A DNA stretch of 64,000 nucleotides from Aradus depressus. Lineage: Eukaryota > Arthropoda > Insecta > Hemiptera > Aradidae. A model generated the notes under the pieces. That model had not been told where the DNA came from and ran no database searches. It was given only the letters and a program-made list of their open reading frames with translations. Shown one piece after another: positions 21,701 through 32,942 of this stretch; position 1 is the stretch's first letter, and the number at the start of each line of letters is the position of its first letter. The position numbers and the translations under genes are program-made. The stretch spans positions 55,445,213 to 55,509,212 of the forward strand of contig OY759215.1 of the NCBI GenBank assembly GCA_963662175.1, given 5' to 3'.

Positions 21701-22029
21701 TAAACAATTGTTATTCATCAAATAAATGTGTAACAATACTCGTAGCCCAAGAGGACTGGATAACATATAACAACTTTAAATGATACATGACTGTTTTAAT
21801 TAGATCTTTTAATAAGAGGGAGTTGTGGAGTGTATAAGGTGGGTGCATATTAACTGGGGGATTAACTGAGAGGCCGAGAGACAATGCCACTAACTGTCCA
21901 GGCCTTTGTGCAGTCTCTAGTTCGAATGAGGGCAATATGCGGCAGCACATCCATCTGTAGTGCAATATATGGTAAAGAGTACGCTATAGCTTCATATTCA
22001 CCAATTTATAACTATTATTAATTATCATG

Positions 22030-22292
22030 TGTGTGAATCTGTTAATATGGCAACTCCTGATAGAGTGAATATATCGACACTATGTTTTATATTTGTTTCC
22101 AGAAGCCCATAAGGTTGACATCTATTGATTTTCAGCCAAATCATCTCAAGACAAGTAAGGGGATTAGAAGAGGGAACCGAGCTGAAAAACATGAAATGTA
22201 ATATTCAGAAGTCCCTGAGGAGGACATCTATAGATTTTCAACCAAATCAATAAATTGGTTTGAGAGAGCGATAATTCGTGCTGGGGAAAAAT
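22030..22292 (-). repeat. Family A repeat, reverse copy with terminal end
   Basis: Blocks 'aactcctgatagagtgaata', 'tctattgattttcagccaaa' and a second copy 'tctatagattttcaaccaaa', ending at 'attcgtgctggggaaaaa' near 22285. The two internal copies show the family's internal direct duplication. Confidence 0.7.
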
Positions 22293-22405
22293 CCTCCCGC
22301 TCTATATCGCCAACTTCCAGAGTGCTTTTTCGTCGCTCTGTGAACATGAATCCGACTTTACGACGGAAGTTCTTAATTTTAACTATCTAGGTTTAGTGAC
22401 CCTTT
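22293..22405 (-). repeat. SINE1 fragment
   Basis: 'tatatcgccaacttccagag', 'tttttcgtcgctctgtgaac' and 'aatccgactttacgacggaa' match the 3' half of SINE1 with many changes. Confidence 0.6.
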
Positions 22406-23619
22406 AACGCATTATTAAATTAAGCAATAATTAATATAAGAAGCTCATAATCATCTTTATATATTATTTTCTTTAAGGCATTTGGTTATGAATAGGAATC
22501 CGTGGGGAGCCTAGCGGACTAATTTGAACATGCGTGTATCTATAATCACAGTCTAGAAAGCTGTTTGTATAACGGAATAAAAATGCTACAGGCTAATAAA
22601 ATAATAAAGATATAAGAAACTTTATAGTATATAATTTAGAAAGGAGTTTTGTGAGTTGCAAAAATTTTAACAATTGAGTAATTTGTGAGCTGCAGATAGG
22701 TAGGATTTCAGAAATATCCACCTCAAGGTTGGAAGTCTCTTTCTGGTGACTATACTACATGCGTTCGGCAAGGATGTGAAGACAGTCTCACCCCATAGAG
22801 TCATCAGATGTCCATGGGTCAGCTTGGTCTGCCCTATGTCTAGCCGAGACTCTTCCGCCTCATTGAAGTATTCCAGATTCTAACAGAACTTTTAATAACC
22901 CTCAGCTTATTATCGGTCATTCCGAATATTGCTGTCACCATTTTTTGTGTGAAAATGTAGTAGAAGCAAAACTTGGCGAGTACAACTGAAGGGACAGTTT
23001 GTAGATTAGTTCAGTGTGTTATATTTCTTACCTGATGTAGTTCTGACTCTACTAAAGTTCTGACTACTAAAGCACCATAGTTTTGTTATTAAATCTACCA
23101 CTCTAATATAATATATTACAGTCAGATTACTAGTTGTGTATAATTAAATCCTAGTAGTTTCCTACCTAACTACTCTGAGAGTGGTTTTCACGAATAGGTT
23201 TATAGTTATCTCTAACTGCGATTACAATATCAGAAACCATTATGAAGTTGGTTAATGGAGAAACTGGAAGTGAATTGACAATATATTATTGGAGATATTT
23301 CAAACTGGTCTGGAAATGTGGTGAGCATCTAACCACAGACAGGTTGGGGTAGCCACTACGTTGCGGTTAAATCAGTAATCGATACTTGAGTTGATTATTT
23401 TTATAGAGACTAGATAAACTTGGTAAACACTAACAGATTGGTTGTGGTAATAAAATGTAAGTTGACAACAGTAATAACAGAAACAATAAAATAAAATAAA
23501 AACCGTTATGCAATTCTAGTTTTCAAAGCCATTCTCTCAATATTTCTATTTATTTCCAGGCTTAGAAGGTTAAGTCTAGAGAAAGCACCTGCCGACTAAT
23601 CCATCTACAGAAACTGTTT
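22406..23619. other. Non-coding stretch, no feature recognised
   Basis: AT-rich, with no gene or array supported on either strand. Confidence 0.35.
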
Positions 23620-23960
23620 TTACTTCCCCAACAATTCGAAGTATAAGGGTAGTTATGTATCTGTCAGAAATTCAGTTATTATGGTTTTTGGGTTCAGTCC
23701 CTTTCGTCTCATCTTTCCATCCCCTCGGTCGACTTAGTGTAAAATGAATAGGAGTACTCCTTATGGAGTTTTGAATTTCAATATAAAATTTCGATTCGAT
23801 GCTTTATACATCAGCAGTTATTACAGTTTTTGTGTTACAAAATAAATAATAGACTTTCAATGGGGCCTCTCAATCTTCATACTTAATTTTGTGTTCATAT
23901 ATTTATTACATCCCTCGTCGTCAACCCCTCCTTTTATTCCCCCACGTTAAATTAATTTTT
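23620..23960 (+). repeat. Family A repeat
   Basis: Contains 'tgtttttacttccccaacaa' (left end), 'ataaaatttcgattcgatgc', 'acatcagcagttattacagt' and 'cctccttttattcccccacg'. It runs directly into a family B copy. Confidence 0.6.
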
Positions 23961-23964
23961 TTGT

Positions 23965-24750
23965 TGGGACTTATCGTTTTCGGGTAAATCAAGAAAACGT
24001 TTAAAAATACGTGTTTCAAAACGACATTTCAGACGACCTGCGAAAATTATATTTCTTACAAATTGTTTTTACAAATTGTTTACTTTTAGTTTTTTCTACA
24101 ACTTTTACTTGAAGAGCTTTTTGATTCGGTCATAAATGAAAGTGAAATTTTTGAAACATTAAGGAAACTGTGCATTAAGTTCTTAACCAATTAAAAAAAT
24201 CTATAATTTGTCTGCTTTTATGGTGAAAGTTGCTGTTAGCAAACCATAAAATTGAATAAAAATCTTTATTTCAAGGTCACTATTGATATGTTTAAGTTAC
24301 TTGTTTACCTCACCAAAATGGAATAAGTCATTTTCCACTAGATCTCAGCACTGGCTAGGATTTCACTTGTACAAATTTTTTCCTGAACAGAACTATCATT
24401 TTTGTACCCGATTATGCACTTAACGAAAAATTTTCAAAAATATCCCTTGGACCATTTTGATTCTAACGTCAAATATAAGCAGTTTCTTGTGAAATGTATT
24501 TAGGCCTCGAAATAAAGTAATCTTTATTTTAATAAGATTTCAGACAACATCTAGTCAGATCTAAGTTAACACATGTGACATCATCATTTAACATTTCAAG
24601 TTGATTGTTATGATCGTAGTGGAGTTAGAGCACTCGAAAGGTTCAAAGTCAAAACGTGTTTAGGGGACCTTGAAATATTGAATTCCGTCTTGGATTTTCG
24701 CACGTTTACAATACTTCCTAATACTAAAGATATAGTGAAGTAAAAACGAT
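23965..24750 (+). repeat. Family B repeat split by family C
   Basis: Left part 23965-24137 ('cgttttcgggtaaatcaaga', 'tttcagacgacctgcgaaaa', 'gctttttgattcggtcataa') and right part 24471-24750 ('aagttaacacatgtgacatc', 'cggattttcgcacg'-like end, hairpin tip). The break falls in the 'cataaatataag' word that is continuous in the copies at 48480 and 50900. Confidence 0.7.
24138..24470 (-). mobile_element. Family C MITE copy inserted in family B
   Basis: Reverse copy of 378-907 with one internal part missing. It shares 'gaaagttgctgttagcaaac', 'actagatctcagcactggct' and 'ttgtacccgattatgcactt' in complement. The right TIR ends 'accattttgattctaacgtc'. It is flanked by AAAT at 24134-24137 and 24471-24474, and uninterrupted family B copies show the empty site. 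Confidence 0.75.
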
Positions 24751-25340
24751 ATTCGCCATCAAATGAAGTAAAGCCGGTAAGACGGGACCTGGTTTCTGTA
24801 ATTAATATGATTTCATTAAGTTTCTCGGCTCACCAGCACCAGTTTACGAGGTTCCCTTATTAAATATTTCTGTTAGAGCTTTTGAAATTCTCCTCATTTT
24901 GCCGCCCCTTTTTCTCACTTTAATGAATTTCCTTAAGGGGAGGCCAAGTGGCAGAAGGACCGGTCACCAACTCTGAGATAGACAAAAAAATAATAATAAT
25001 AAATATAAAAAAAAGTGTTCTCCTCAGAAGTTAGTTTTTCTTTGCCTTTTTACTTCGCTTTGCTAAAATGTAATGGAATTTTTAATAGATTTTTCAAATT
25101 TATTTTTACTCCCTTTAAAGAGTTGACAAATCAAAAAGAATACTAGAGACTCAATTCTTAACTGTAGACTCTTGTCTACAGCATTTGGTAATTGACTTTT
25201 TTTCACAGTTAAACAGCGTTATTTACAAAGCTTTTCTTTCTTTCTATTTTCCAGTTTTTTAAAAAAAAGTTTGAAAAAGTATTCTTTACTAAGAAGACGT
25301 ACAAGGCGCTTCTTTCTGGCGCATAATCTCGAGATGCCTT
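24751..25340. other. Non-coding stretch, no feature recognised
   Basis: AT-rich; no gene supported. Confidence 0.3.
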
Positions 25341-25344
25341 CCAT

Positions 25345-26033
25345 TCTCACTTTACATATATACATGGTGGGCTGGTGTATTACACCTAGGGACCTAAGCA
25401 CTCAGTGCTTTTATCCCTACCCTGGAAGCGCTTGGCTTCCCCCTTATTATATTAACTATATGCCTATATTTATACTATACTTATACTACCTGATCCAAGT
25501 CCTTCATGGAGTGTTCAGTCTCCCAGTTTCCTTAATGAACCTAAGAATGCTCTCATAGTCCAATCTTCTAAAGTCTTCCTCTGCGATTGCATCTCTACCA
25601 AAGATGTGGAATCTTATTCGCGCATATCCCGAGCAGATACCTAGAAAGTGTGCCGCCGTTTCATCTTCTTCCCCACATCTATCGCAGGTAGGACTGTCCC
25701 TGACTCCCACAGTGTGTAGATGTCTATTGAACGGACCATGTCCTGTGAGAACTCCAGTCAGTTGCTGAGCTCGTTCCTTTTGAGGTTCAGGATCTCGTCT
25801 TTCAGAACCCTGGACTCCCCTCCCAGGAACATCTTCGACTGCCTGCATGTGGTCTTTTCTCTCCAAGTACGCTCCAAAAGGTCCTTAGTCCATTCTTTGA
25901 TTCGGGTTCGGTATGTCTCCCGAGATACTCCCAGCACCGGTTCTGGCCCCATGAAAGGTTTACTTGAACCTTCCTTGGCTAGTCGGTCCGCCTCTTCGTT
26001 TCCCTGGATCCCCGAATGTCCGGGAACCCAGTA
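25345..26033 (-). pseudogene. LINE ORF2 fragment: RNase H C-terminus plus 3' UTR
   Basis: At the 5' side (26033-25953, minus) the frame reads 'WVPGHSGIQGNEEADRLAKE', the last conserved RNase H block (GH-G-x-x-GNE-x-AD). After a frame change at about 25850-25760 it continues with 'LTGHGPFNRHLHTVG' and 'CDRCGEEDETAAHFLGIC', a zinc-binding C-terminal motif common in R1/I/jockey-group LINEs. The ORF ends with TGA just before 25504. The following about 150 bases (to 25345) form a 3' UTR. A related tail ('ggtccctaggt...acac...cagcc') recurs at 51282-51325. Everything upstream of RNase H is missing, as in a 5'-truncated LINE. Confidence 0.8.
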
Positions 26034-26527
26034 GAGTCATTCACTTTACTCAACTGGACATGGAAGAGAACACTGTTTTACATTTTTATAGTGTGTGATC
26101 TGTACAGACAATTAAAGCGAATGTTGACATTAAGATTATTAGGATGATGACGTGGCCAACTACCGTATGGTGAACAACACGTTTTTGTGCTCCTCAATAT
26201 TCGTTTTCTTTGAAGGCTATTTAAACTTATTGTTTAAAATATTTTCGATTCTTTTTTTTTTTTAAAGAGAACTGTGGTTAATTTCTGTTTGCATTTTATG
26301 TTATGTGTTCATTCGAAACTTGAAACTTTATGTGTTCATTAGAAACTTGAAAAAATAACCTTACTTAAAATATTTCAATTTAATTCAGTTTATTCCTTTT
26401 ACTTTATTTTATCTTTACTTTCTTTTGTTCGTTTTATGTTTTAATTTGATGTTATTGTTTCGTGTGTGTGTTTTCCTTTTTTTCTTTTTTACTTTTCTGA
26501 TGAGTAAGTTTTAACTTACAATCAGTC
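26034..26527 (+). other. Probable 5' UTR or flank of the jockey-type LINE
   Basis: AT-rich sequence between the RNase H fragment and the ORF1 start of the jockey-type LINE. No ORF is seen, and the exact 5' end of the LINE could not be set. Confidence 0.35.
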
Positions 26528-27866
26528 ATGGGTGACGAAGGTAAAAAAGCAGAAACCACGACTCCTGAGGCTACTCCCTCCACTTCTGTATGGCAGGAAG
26601 TGTTTGTCAGGGACCGGAAGAGACCAGCTGCAGACACCAGAGACCCCAGAAAGGCTGCGCGGCTGAACAGCAACATTCAGCAGGTACCCCTTAATAACCA
26701 CTATACACCATTGTCGCAAGATGAAGCAATGGAGTCATCATCAAATAGTCAACAAATAGTAAATGAAAAACCACCTCCCATTTTCATCAAAGAAAACATT
26801 AGTAGTTATAAAACCTTTTTATCTTTATTAGAAAATACTTGTGGTCAAAATTCATTTATTTTAAAATTTACAGCTAATGGAATCACACTCTACCCTACCA
26901 CACCGGCCCATTATAGATCATTTGTACATTTACTAGACAAAGAGAAGGTCATTTCCACACGTACCAACTCAAGTCTGACAGAGTACCGAGGGTAGTGATC
27001 CGCGGCCTCCATCAATCCACAGATCATGCAGATCTGAAAACAGCTCTTCAGGAGAAGGGATATCCGGCTCGAGCTGTTATGAACGTATTAAAAAAAACAT
27101 GGGTTCAGGAACCCAGTGCTACACATTCAGAGCCTGTTAAAGTACCTCTGCCTTTTTTGTTGACGTGGACCCAAAACACTACAACGAAAAAATCTTCGAT
27201 ATCCGGAGTTTACTTTACTCAAAAGTAACCATTGTAGAACCCTACAGAAGGCACTCTATCGTCCGTACGTGTAAACGTTGTCAAGGTTACGGGCACACGC
27301 ATTCATATTGCAGATTAATGCACAAATGCGTGCGCTGTGGCCAGGAACATGTTTCTGGAACATGCCAGAAGCCTAGGACTAGCCCCGCTACATGTGCAAA
27401 CTGCAATGGTTCACATCCTGCGAACTACAGAGGGTGCGCCACGTATCAACAATTGCGTATTCAAAAGGGAAGGACTACCGAAAGCAGAGGAGACAAGGCG
27501 CAAATGCATGGTGCACAGATGCATTACGCTCCAACGGCAGCAAGATCCGCACACCCAGCTCAGGAAGTAAACGGACCTCCCGCTGCTACACTCTCAACCA
27601 TACCGCAGCCAAGAAGGAACTTCTCCAACTACGCAGAGGCAGCAGGTCTTCAGAGAGGCTCACCTGAGACGTCCAACCAATACCCAGCATACAGCCCTCC
27701 GACTGGCGTGGGGGTGGAAGGGTCCCAGTGGTCTCCTCCGAGTCAAGGTATCCCTCCCAACTTTTCAAATTTCATTTCAAGCCTTCAAAACATTATCCAA
27801 CCCCTCGTCACTCTCCTCACACAACTTTCACAAATGACACAACTTTTCACACAAAATGTCAACTAA
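26528..27866 (+). pseudogene. ORF1 (Gag-like, three CCHC knuckles) of jockey-type LINE, frameshifted
   Basis: The first segment (26528-26995, 155 codons) begins MGDEGKKAETTTPEA and is followed by a segment in another frame starting near 26985 with 'RGLHQSTDHADLKTALQEKG', a fold seen upstream of knuckles in insect LINE ORF1 proteins. A second shift near a T-run at 27150 leads to the long segment ending at 27866. There the knuckles are C36-X2-C39-X4-H44-X4-C49, C55-X2-C58-X3-H62-X4-C67 and C77-X2-C80-X3-H84-X6-C91 (residues counted from 27165). The protein would bind LINE RNA. The C-terminus is proline- and glutamine-rich. Confidence 0.85.
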
Positions 27867-30551
27867 TTTACTCACCGCTGGTTCCTTGTCAGTTCTTCTG
27901 TGGAACGCTAATGGACTTCTACAACACAGAAACGAACTGGACATATTTTTACATGACAGACGGATAGACGTAGCACTGATCTCTGAGACTCACTTGACAT
28001 CTAAATCCAGACTTTACATACGTGACTATACAATACACAGAGCTGACCACCCTGACGACACCAGTCACGGCGGAGCCGCTGTTCTCATCAAGTATTCACT
28101 CAAACACTACCCACTTCCCAATGAAACAACACCTCATATACAGGCAGCAGCTGTATCATTACACACAAAACACAAAAAAATAGCCCTTGTGGCCGTTTAC
28201 TGTCCTCCGAGGTTCGCCATAGCACCTGGTACATTTTCAGCATTTTTTCGGAAATGGGGTCCTTGCTTCCTTGCTGGAGGTGACTACAACGCGAAACACC
28301 AGCAATGGGGCTCGCGACTCTGTACTCCGAGGGGAAGGAGTCTTAACACCACACTCAATAGGGACCATTTACAAATAATTTCGCCTAACTCACCGACTTA
28401 CTGGCCAACTTCAAGACGGAAATTACCTGACTTATTGGACTTTTTCATCCATAAGGGACTACGAGGTTTGCCTTATACTGTCAGTTGCCCACCCGACCTC
28501 TCTTCTGATAACTCGTCCGTGATTCTAAACCTCTGGGCAGAACCGTGTGAGAAAGAGAAGAAACCAACGCTAACCCCAGGAATCACAGACTGGCAGTTAT
28601 TCCAGTCAACATTAAGCTCTAAGCTCTCCATTCCTTATGCTTTAAAAACGCAGGAGGAGCTTGAAAATTCTGTGGAACACTTCATACGAAGCGTCCAAGA
28701 AGCTACATGGACCTCTACAACTCCAAAAATAATTGGCCGTAAACAAGATCAACCATCGTACCCGGAGTACATCCGGAGACTGATCAGGGAGAAACGGAGA
28801 GCACGACAGAGATGGCAAACCTCTAGACTTCAATTTGACAAACGAACCTACAACCAGCTAAATAATAAACTTAAGACAGAAATTAAATTATTCAGACAGG
28901 ACAAACAAGATGACTACTTCTCTAACCTAGATGCTGAAAATGGCAGTCTCTGGCGAAAAACTCGTCGAGTTCTGCGTCAACCAGTAGTGTCATCACCGCT
29001 TCGTAATGATGATGACGCATGGGTAATAACGGATGATGAAAAGGCAGAGCTCTTTGGTAGATATCTCGCACATACTTTCACTCCACATCAAGACTCACCC
29101 CACACTCCACATGACGACACTGTGTTAAATGCATTACACATTCCACTCCCACTTTCACTCCCTCCTAAATCATTCACCCCGGCCGAAGTGACGTACGAAA
29201 TTCAACAACTGCCCAGAAAGAAGTCCCCGGGATACGACCTCATTACGGCTGAAATTCTCAAAGAATTGCCCCGAAAGGCTATAGTTTTTCTCACAACCCT
29301 GTATAACTGCATACTTCGCACAACATTTTTCCCCATACAATGGAAACACTCACATATTATCATGATCTTAAAACCAAACAACACTGCCCTTCGTCATATC
29401 GCCCTATCAGTCTTCTTCCTCTTTGCTCAAAACTTTTTGAAAAATTACTCTATAAAAGACTCATAACTATCATAACATCCCAGCAAGTACTCCCAGATCA
29501 TCAGTTCGGCTTTCGTTCACAACATTCAACAACACATCAGTTACACAGGGTTGTGGATTTCATAGCTTCTGTCTTAGAGAGAAAGTTGTATGCAGCAGGG
29601 GCCTTTCTTGACGTAAGTCAGGCTTTTGACCGAGTATGGCACCCGGGACTTCTTTACAAATTGAGGCCTTTACTTCCACACACATACTACCTCATCCTAC
29701 AATCATATTTAGCACACAGATACTTCGTCGTCCGACAGGGCTCTGCTGTCTCTTCGTTGCAGCCCATCTTGGCAGGCGTGCCTCAAGGGTAAATTTTATC
29801 TCCTTTGTTATATACACTTTACACCTCAGACATGCCCACGTCACCACATACCTTGACAGCTACATACGCCGATGACACTGCCATCTTAGCTGCTGCTGAA
29901 TCTTCCATACATGTCTCGTTCACATTACAACACCATGTTACTCAAATTGAGAACTGGTGCAACATTTGGAAAATTAAACTCAACACGAACAAATCACAAC
30001 ATATCACATTTACATTAAGACGAGATACATGTCCCGCCGTTTTTATCTACAACAAGCCCCTCCCTCAGACTAACACAGTAAGATATTTGGGACTTACTGT
30101 GGACAGACGACTGACATGGAACCCACATACAAGCCTCATACGTAATACACTAAACAAACAATTTAAAATGCTTTATTCTCTTCTGCACAGACATTCAAAA
30201 TTACCCTTAACACAAAAGCGTAACTGCTACACATTTCTACTAAAGCCACTCTGGATGTATGGCTCACAAATCTACGGTTCGGCTAAAATATCTAACCTGA
30301 AACGTATCCAGGTTTTCCAGTCAAAGACACTCAGACTCATTACACAATGCCCACCATACGTAAGTAACAGAACACTTCACAATGACCTCATGATAAACAC
30401 AGTACACGACACAATTCAGGACCTTTACAGACGTTTCCACAGCAAATTGCACTCACACCCAAATCCATACATCCACTCACTTTCTTCACCACACTTGCCA
30501 CACAATCCTCCCAGGAGATTGAAGAGGAGGTGGAACCGTGACTTAATATAA
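27856..30551 (+). pseudogene. ORF2 (endonuclease plus reverse transcriptase) of jockey-type LINE, disrupted
   Basis: The endonuclease lies at residues about 10-225 of the first segment (27856-29466). It has N17/N19 in LLWNANGL, catalytic E44 in ISETHLT, and D143/N145 in GGDYNAKH. The final SDH motif reads SSDNSS, so the catalytic His appears replaced by Asn. RT begins with 'KKSPGYDLITAEILKEL'. A frameshift at about 29370-29395 moves it to the frame of 29340-29792, with 'SSYRPISLLP', 'FGFRSQHST' and 'FLDVSQAFDRVWH'. A TAA stop at 29790-29792 interrupts the PQG(S)xLSPLL motif. The same frame continues to 30551 with the catalytic TYADDTAIL. There is no RNase H. The endonuclease change, frameshift and stop would each inactivate it. 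Confidence 0.88.
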
Positions 30552-30760
30552 TCCGAAATTACAACCCCCCACTTCTTGTAACAAAATCATAATATCGCTA
30601 TTCATTGATAATAACCATAATATTCATTGTTTTAAATTTCGCCCTGAGGAGCTACCGCTGGGTGGCTCCTCTCTCACGCCAATCAAGTCATCCACATTCA
30701 ATGAAGTCCTCTTGGTAGCAGGTTGTTGCGTCATGGTAACAGTTGCGACCAACTGAAGTC
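30552..30760 (+). other. 3' UTR of the jockey-type LINE
   Basis: Follows the ORF2 stop and holds 'gccctgaggagctaccgctg', 'ggtggctcctctctcacgcc' and 'cctcttggtagcaggttg'. The same blocks recur at 31015-31110. No poly-A tail or target duplication was recognised. Confidence 0.5.
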
Positions 30761-30999
30761 ATTCCGTTTTTATGTTTTACGCAATGCAAAAACAAGTGTG
30801 AGATTGAGCTACTTTTCTTTCCTTCCTTGGTGCAGGGCAATTCAAGCCCATCAACAGGTGACTTAAAAGGAAAAAGCAGGGCGTAGATAATACTAATTCA
30901 TTTCCAAATTCTTTATTGGTCTTTAAGAAATACATCTTTTAGCCTGTTAGGCTTGATATTTACAATCTTGAAACATTAAAAAATAAGAAAAATAAATCC

Positions 31000-31115
31000 C
31001 CCTTCATTGCTTTTATGTTTTGCCCTGAGGAGCTGCAGCTGGGTGGGCTTCCTTTTTCACGCCACTCGAGTCATCTATCCACCACATCTTTTGGTAGCTG
31101 TCACAATTTCGTAAA
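31000..31115 (+). repeat. Second copy of the LINE 3' UTR segment
   Basis: 'gccctgaggagctgcagctg', 'ggtgggcttcc', 'cacgcca' and 'tcttttggtagctgtcac' parallel 30645-30725 in the same order and orientation, about 375 bp downstream. It may be a severely 5'-truncated second insertion of the same or a related LINE. Confidence 0.6.
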
Positions 31116-31239
31116 ACAAAAAGAAAACTCAAGTATAATTATCCTTATTATTTGTTATTACCTTTTTTGGGTGCGCCTTGCACGTGTGAAACATGACTGT
31201 GTCCGAGAGTAATCAGGATCAGAGTAGGGAGATGGGTCT

Positions 31240-31400
31240 CCGCCCAAGAGCTGGCAAACGACTGACTGGGTAGCCGGCTCCCCAGTATTGTTCTTCTTCT
31301 TAAAGTAGAAGAGTTTGGAGTAAAAATCTCCGTGACCTGATATCTGGGACATCCAGCAGTCAGGTTCGTGACGACGTGAATTCCGACTCTGACGTTGATT
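31240..31400 (-). pseudogene. LINE ORF2 C-terminal fragment related to 19.7-20.0 kb
   Basis: The minus frame near 31352-31280 gives 'GHGDFYSKLFYFKKKNNTG', parallel to 'HGDFNSKFFFFGRKNN' at 20.0 kb. No longer ORF surrounds it. At DNA level both loci share 'agaagaatttggagttaaaa'-like wording. Confidence 0.5.
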
Positions 31401-32020
31401 CGCATTAATTGGTTTATCAGTTTATTGATTATTGTAATTAGCGACCTCGTAAACCCATCAAACCTGATATATATTTCACATGTGTACCCACCATGTATCA
31501 ATTTTTGTAGGAATCGAAGTTTAATTGAGAATTTGGCCATTTTTTGGGGGGTAATTGTACTTTTTCTCACAGTTAAACTATGACTTACTTTCTGTGGGAC
31601 GACGAAAAATCAATCCGTTAAATATGACTAAAGAATGAGATCATGTGAATGGGGTAGGAGGGTGTTTAAGCGTGTAAAGAGCCCAGCATGCCAGGACCCG
31701 GCCATAAGCCAGAGATATATCTAGTAACGCGCCGGCTGTGAAGAGGTTTTCTTACTTCGTACACGACAAATCGAGTGAAGAGAACAAAAGCTCATTATCT
31801 GGAAGATGATGCGAAAGAATAAAAATTAAGTGTTTATAGAGAAGATCTTAGAAACCAAAGAAAGAAAACATAAAGGAAAAAATAAATGGAACTTACCTTT
31901 CAGATTGAACTCGTTATTCCTACCAATTACAGTGATACTAACCTCCAATACAATGTTTGCATGCTGTGTGAGCTAGCAGTAAGGCTGGACTGTTATTCAG
32001 AAAATAAAATAAAATAAATT
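31401..32020. other. Non-coding stretch, no feature recognised
   Basis: No gene supported on either strand. Confidence 0.3.
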
Positions 32021-32021
32021 A

Positions 32022-32312
32022 GACCCGACCGAGGCCCTTAGTTTATTTTATCTGGGAGGTAAAATAAACTTAAGCACGCCGTCCTTCGGATGGGACGTTA
32101 AGAGATGGTCCCGAGCCTGTACGATGTCAGGTACTCGTTAAAGACCCCTGCTCTAGGTGAATAAAAAATTTAGGGTAGGCAAAATTTAGGACTCCCACAG
32201 TAGAGTCTGGCTCATGTCCATCAGAGTGACGAAAGAGCGCTCCTGGTAGTAGGCGATATGACCTCGTAGTTTAAGCCCGGACATGAGTCATAAAACTTAA
32301 CCTTACCTAAAA
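32022..32312 (+). repeat. SINE1 copy, head-truncated
   Basis: From 'gaccgaggcccttagtttat' through 'cgtccttcggatgggacgtt', 'ctcccacagtagagtctggc' and 'agcccggacatgagtcataa', ending in 'cttaaccttacct'. The tRNA-like head with boxes A and B is missing. Confidence 0.85.
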
Positions 32313-32389
32313 TAAATAATAGGTAATAACGTTTTCTGTCACCAAGAAAATCCCCCTCCCTCTACCCAGTGATTTTGAAGCACAACAGT

Positions 32390-32575
32390 GGAGAGCATAG
32401 AGCTTTGGTAGCATGGACCAACTACGGCCACGGGTTCAAACCCGGACCGGGGTTGAGTTTTATTTCACAGATAAAACTTTACTTCGGGACAATGGCTGTT
32501 GTGTTTATAACCAATAACCTAGTTATATAGGCGTTGTGCATAAGGCCAACAATAAAAATAAAGTAAAACATAAAA
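32390..32575 (+). mobile_element. SINE2, a second tRNA-derived SINE
   Basis: Box A-like 'gctttggtagcatgg' and a good box B, GGGTTCAAACCC, about 30 bases later, then a body unrelated to SINE1 ('gagttttatttcacagataa', 'gggacaatggctgttgtgtt') and an A-rich tail. A partial copy is at 7197-7252. Confidence 0.65.
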
Positions 32576-32725
32576 AATCCCATTAATGTAATTCCTGCAC
32601 AGATAAATTAGAAATATGAATTTTGAAATATCTTCAGCCGCGATTTTGTCTTTCTTTAATTTGAAACTAATAAACTCAAACAGTTATCAAAAATACCATA
32701 AAACGTGACAGTATCGAAAACAGAA

Positions 32726-32942
32726 AAAGAGAAGTCTCGGATCAACGCTAGACTTAAAAGAGAAGTCTCGGATCAACGCTAGACTTAAAAGAGAAGTCTC
32801 AGATCAACGCTAGACTTAAAAGAGAAGTCTCGGATCAACGCTAGACTTAAAAGAGAAGTCTCGGATCAACGCTAGACTTAAAAGAGAAGTCTCGGATCAA
32901 CGCTAGACTTAAAAGAGAAGTCTCGGATCAACGCTAGACTTA
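32726..32942. repeat. 31-bp minisatellite, seven perfect-length units
   Basis: Seven head-to-tail 31-bp copies (7 x 31 = 217 bp) beginning AAAGAGAAGTCTCGGATCAA. Only the third copy differs by eye (CTCAGATC). Each unit contains AAGTCT and AGACTT separated by 12 bases, so each can fold into a small hairpin. Near-identity implies recent expansion. Confidence 0.97.

Larger units (their letters stand above)
26528..30551 (+). mobile_element. Jockey-type non-LTR retrotransposon, two ORFs, inactivated
   Basis: ORF1 (26528-27866, with two frameshifts) encodes a Gag-like protein with three zinc knuckles. ORF2 (27856-30551, with one frameshift and one stop) encodes an AP-type endonuclease followed by reverse transcriptase. 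ORF1 and ORF2 overlap by about 11 bases. The order, the three-knuckle ORF1 and the absence of RNase H fit the jockey clade. The 3' UTR probably extends to about 30740. Few disabling lesions for its length suggest moderate age. Confidence 0.9.

Noticed and set aside
32726..32942. CRISPR array
   Set aside because: The 31-bp units are directly adjacent with no spacers, and the window is eukaryotic.
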